This document shows, piece by piece, positions 6,303-8,331 of a DNA stretch of 8,331 bases. The notes under the pieces were generated by a model. That model saw nothing but the letters and a program-made list of their open reading frames with translations. It did not search any database and had not been told where the DNA came from. Every line of letters starts with the position of its first letter. Position 1 is the stretch's first letter. The position numbers and the translations under genes were made by a program. Source of the stretch: Nanobdellota archaeon (GTDB lineage: Archaea > Nanobdellota > Nanobdellia > Woesearchaeales > JAGLGH01); the NCBI GenBank assembly GCA_023144115.1, contig JAGLGH010000355.1, positions 1 through 8,331 of the forward strand. The letters run 5' to 3'.

Positions 6303-6566
6303 TCATCTTTTATAAATAACAATAACAAAGCCTACTTTGTCAATCAATTCTGATCCAGTCTTGCTGCATAGTTCTTCAGCAGCTTTTTTCTTCTCAGTGT
6401 TCTCTATGAAACTCTTCAGGAATTTTATTTTTATCAATTTTCTCTTTTTTAGAAGCTGTTTTATCTGGATTATGGTCTCTTCAGTAAGCCCTTTCTTCCC
6501 TATTCTTATTATTGGATTCATAATCTTTGCTTTTTGCCTGAGCTCTTTGATTGCTTGTTTCTCCAT
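6303..6566 (-). CDS. yhbY: YhbY/CRM-domain RNA-binding protein
   Basis: An 87-residue protein that consists of one CRS1-YhbY (CRM) domain. The opening ELRQKAKIMNPIIRIGKKGLTEE (from residue 8) carries the family's R-x-G-x-x-G loop (G23, G26), followed by a helix and the conserved KRKLIKIKFL strand (41-50). A second helix (KKAAEELCSKTGSEL) and the closing VGFVIVIYKR strand complete it. Family members bind structured RNA through the GxxG loop; the bacterial one is linked to the large ribosomal subunit and plant relatives to intron splicing. Archaeal roles are presumed ribosome- or RNA-related. The gene lies seven bases after the antiporter stop on the same strand. Its ribosome binding site overlaps that stop, so it is the second gene of an operon although the two functions have no obvious link. 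Confidence 0.95.
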   Translation of the reverse strand: MEKQAIKELRQKAKIMNPIIRIGKKGLTEETIIQIKQLLKKRKLIKIKFLKSFIENTEKKKAAEELCSKTGSELIDKVGFVIVIYKR

Positions 6567-6573
6567 AAAATAT

Positions 6574-6579
6574 TCACCT
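6574..6579 (-). promoter_or_regulatory. Ribosome binding site of yhbY overlapping the antiporter stop codon
   Basis: The minus strand reads AGGTGA, whose last three bases are the antiporter TGA stop. It lies seven bases before the ATG at 6566. It indicates a shared message and probable translational coupling. Confidence 0.75.
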
Positions 6580-8280
6580 GTTTCGCTGGTTGTGGTCTAT
6601 TATTCTTCTGTGTTTTAGTTCTTTTATGTGCTGATTTTTATCTTTAATTACCTGTGTTATATCTAATGTCAGTTTGTTGATCATGAATGCTACATGCTCT
6701 CCTCCAAGGAAATGAGGAAGGATAACATAATCGCTTCCTTTTTCATACAGTTCAAGCGCATCATCAATATCCATTGCAGTTACGAATGTTATTGCCTTGC
6801 TGTCTGATTTTTTTATTGTTTTAAGCAGAAGAACATTGTCATGCTTATCTGGGATTGTTGATATTATCATCTTTGCATCCTTGAAATTAATCCTTTCAAG
6901 AATCTCCATATCACCTATATCTCCATAGAGGCAGGAGATTTTTCTTTCCATAAGGTCGCGAATTACTTCAGGGTTAAAGTCAATAATAAGTATGCTCTTC
7001 TTCATCTTTTTTATAGTCTTGTATATACTGAATCCTACCCTGTTATGTCCGCATAGCACTATATCATATTTAGGCTTTTCTGCCATGTATTCAAAATGGA
7101 ATTTCTTATGAGGCAGTATTTTCTCAAAAATCTTAAGCTTTTTCTTAAGCATGAGATAGAGCTGGTTGTCAAAATTTATGTAGTAGGAAGTCAGACCCAT
7201 GGTTATCAGGGCAAGCATTACAGTAAGTGTGTATATATCCTGGTGGATGTGTCCAATAATCATTCCCTGCGCAGCAAGGATAAGGGCGAATTCGCTGATC
7301 TGGCTAAGTGATATTGATGAGAGAAATGCAGGTCTTTTCTTATATCCCATCATTGTGATAATGACCATGCAAAGCAAAGGCTTGAAAAGGATAATAAGCA
7401 GCAGGAAGCATATGAGCGGCACTAGGATATTTGCCACTGCGCCAAAACTTATGCTCATGCCTATGGATACAAAAAATATTGTGGCAAAGAAATCTTTGAG
7501 AGACATTACCTTGCCTATTATCTCATAGTTGTACGGAAGGTTAGCAAGAGCAACTCCTGCGATAAAAGCTCCAATGACAAGAGATATGTTAAGGGTCATA
7601 GAAAATATGCAGAAGAAGAAAAGAACTGATATTGATGCAAGGAAAAGAAGCTCTTTTGTCTTTGCTGCAAATTTGAATAAAGATGGCAGGATGTATATGC
7701 TTAGGAAAAATGATATCACTATAAGGAAGATTATCTTAAGGATTGAAAGTATTATAAGATCTATTGAGAATGATGTATTTGCCAGCATTGCCAGTGCTAT
7801 TATTGCTATAAGATCTTCCATCAGCAGCACACCTAAGACTATCCTGCCATGAAGAGTATCAAGTTCCCTCTTGTCTGAAAGCAGCTTGACTACTACCATT
7901 GTTGATGAGAATGCGACAATTATTCCAAGATATATGCCGGTTATAGCATTGTAGCCCAGTACTCTTGTGAGAATAAACCCTGTTATGAAGAGGAAAAGCA
8001 TCTTGAGAGATCCGCCAATTGTCGAGACTTCAGCAACATTCTTCAGCCTTTTGAAATCTATCTCAAGTCCTACAATAAACAGGAGGAAGGCAATTCCAAT
8101 CTCTGATAAGGTATTTATGAGTTCAACTTGCTTGACAAGCCCTAGTACTGGGCCTATCATCAATCCGCTTATTATGTATGCAGGAATCAATGGCTGCTTC
8201 AGTCCTTTGGCGAGATATGCGAAAAGCGTTGCTACTATAAGGACAATGCCCAGTTCCACAATAACAATATTATATATCAT
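6574..8280 (-). CDS. CPA2-type cation:proton antiporter with a C-terminal TrkA-N domain (KefB/KefC-like)
   Basis: A 568-residue protein with about twelve to thirteen membrane helices over residues 4-367, followed by a cytoplasmic TrkA-N/RCK_N domain (about 404-535) and a short basic tail. Family marks in the membrane part are LLFIVGLEIDFKRLK (66-80), AFSSTMVVVKLLSD (123-136), the ion-site pair E155-D156 in VLLMEDLIAI, and SLSQISEFALILAAQG (324-339). The nucleotide fold is clear: IVLCGHNRVG (407-416) gives the GxxxxG loop and LIIDF ends at the ribose-binding acid D434. The antiporter exchanges K+ or Na+ for protons across the cell membrane, and the RCK domain probably gates it through a bound nucleotide. 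An RCK_C domain is lacking. The ATG at 8280 agrees with a TATA box giving a nearly leaderless start. The YhbY gene follows in the same operon. Confidence 0.95.
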   Translation of the reverse strand: MIYNIVIVELGIVLIVATLFAYLAKGLKQPLIPAYIISGLMIGPVLGLVKQVELINTLSEIGIAFLLFIVGLEIDFKRLKNVAEVSTIGGSLKMLFLFITGFILTRVLGYNAITGIYLGIIVAFSSTMVVVKLLSDKRELDTLHGRIVLGVLLMEDLIAIIALAMLANTSFSIDLIILSILKIIFLIVISFFLSIYILPSLFKFAAKTKELLFLASISVLFFFCIFSMTLNISLVIGAFIAGVALANLPYNYEIIGKVMSLKDFFATIFFVSIGMSISFGAVANILVPLICFLLLIILFKPLLCMVIITMMGYKKRPAFLSSISLSQISEFALILAAQGMIIGHIHQDIYTLTVMLALITMGLTSYYINFDNQLYLMLKKKLKIFEKILPHKKFHFEYMAEKPKYDIVLCGHNRVGFSIYKTIKKMKKSILIIDFNPEVIRDLMERKISCLYGDIGDMEILERINFKDAKMIISTIPDKHDNVLLLKTIKKSDSKAITFVTAMDIDDALELYEKGSDYVILPHFLGGEHVAFMINKLTLDITQVIKDKNQHIKELKHRRIIDHNQRNR

Positions 8281-8307
8281 GATTTTGGTTGAATTTTATT
8301 GCAATGA

Positions 8308-8315
8308 ATTTTATA
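8308..8315 (-). promoter_or_regulatory. TATA box of the antiporter-yhbY operon
   Basis: The minus strand reads TATAAAAT. Archaeal spacing puts the transcription start about 5-7 bases before the ATG at 8280, and no ribosome binding site precedes that ATG, so the message should be leaderless or nearly so. The BRE position is not purine-rich, which lowers certainty. Confidence 0.5.
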
Positions 8316-8331
8316 CTCAGAAATGTCAATA

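Overview
The window looks like a stretch of an AT-rich archaeal chromosome, most plausibly from a DPANN-type lineage (Woesearchaeota/Pacearchaeota-like). The evidence is: archaeal TATA boxes placed so that several messages would start at or within a few bases of the ATG; GGAGGTGA-type ribosome binding sites in front of operon-internal genes; heavy use of AGA/AGG and ATA codons; very tight gene packing; and a mix of archaeal housekeeping families with proteins I do not recognise. The phylum is an inference from style, not from a marker gene. There is no rRNA, tRNA, CRISPR array, transposase or phage gene.

Left half, plus strand (1-4033): five genes in one direction. They are the C-terminal end of a large membrane-anchored protein of the VWA/glutamine-amidotransferase-like type (cut by the window edge), a single-pass coiled-coil protein with a cysteine-studded C-terminus, a three-helix membrane protein of unknown function, a MoxR-family AAA+ ATPase, and a DUF58 (VWA-like) protein. 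MoxR plus DUF58 plus membrane-anchored VWA/GATase-like proteins is a known type of cluster, thought to act in chaperone-like assembly or activation of envelope or metal-dependent complexes. The coiled-coil and three-helix proteins are the lineage-specific parts. Hairpins followed by T-runs sit directly before the ribosome binding sites of the coiled-coil gene and of moxR.

Middle, minus strand (4059-6171): two soluble, highly charged proteins with no recognisable family, 183 and 481 residues, each with its own TATA box. They converge on the DUF58 gene with only 25 bp between the stops. The smaller protein carries an internal tandem duplication. This pair is the best candidate for something undescribed.

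Right end, minus strand (6303-8280): a two-gene operon of a CPA2 (KefB/KefC-type) cation:proton antiporter with a C-terminal TrkA-N (RCK_N) nucleotide-binding domain, followed by a small YhbY/CRM-domain RNA-binding protein whose ribosome binding site overlaps the antiporter stop codon. The antiporter promoter sits just inside the right edge. The 131 bp between the YhbY gene and the 481-residue gene hold a cluster of palindromes and a TATA box that predicts a leaderless message.
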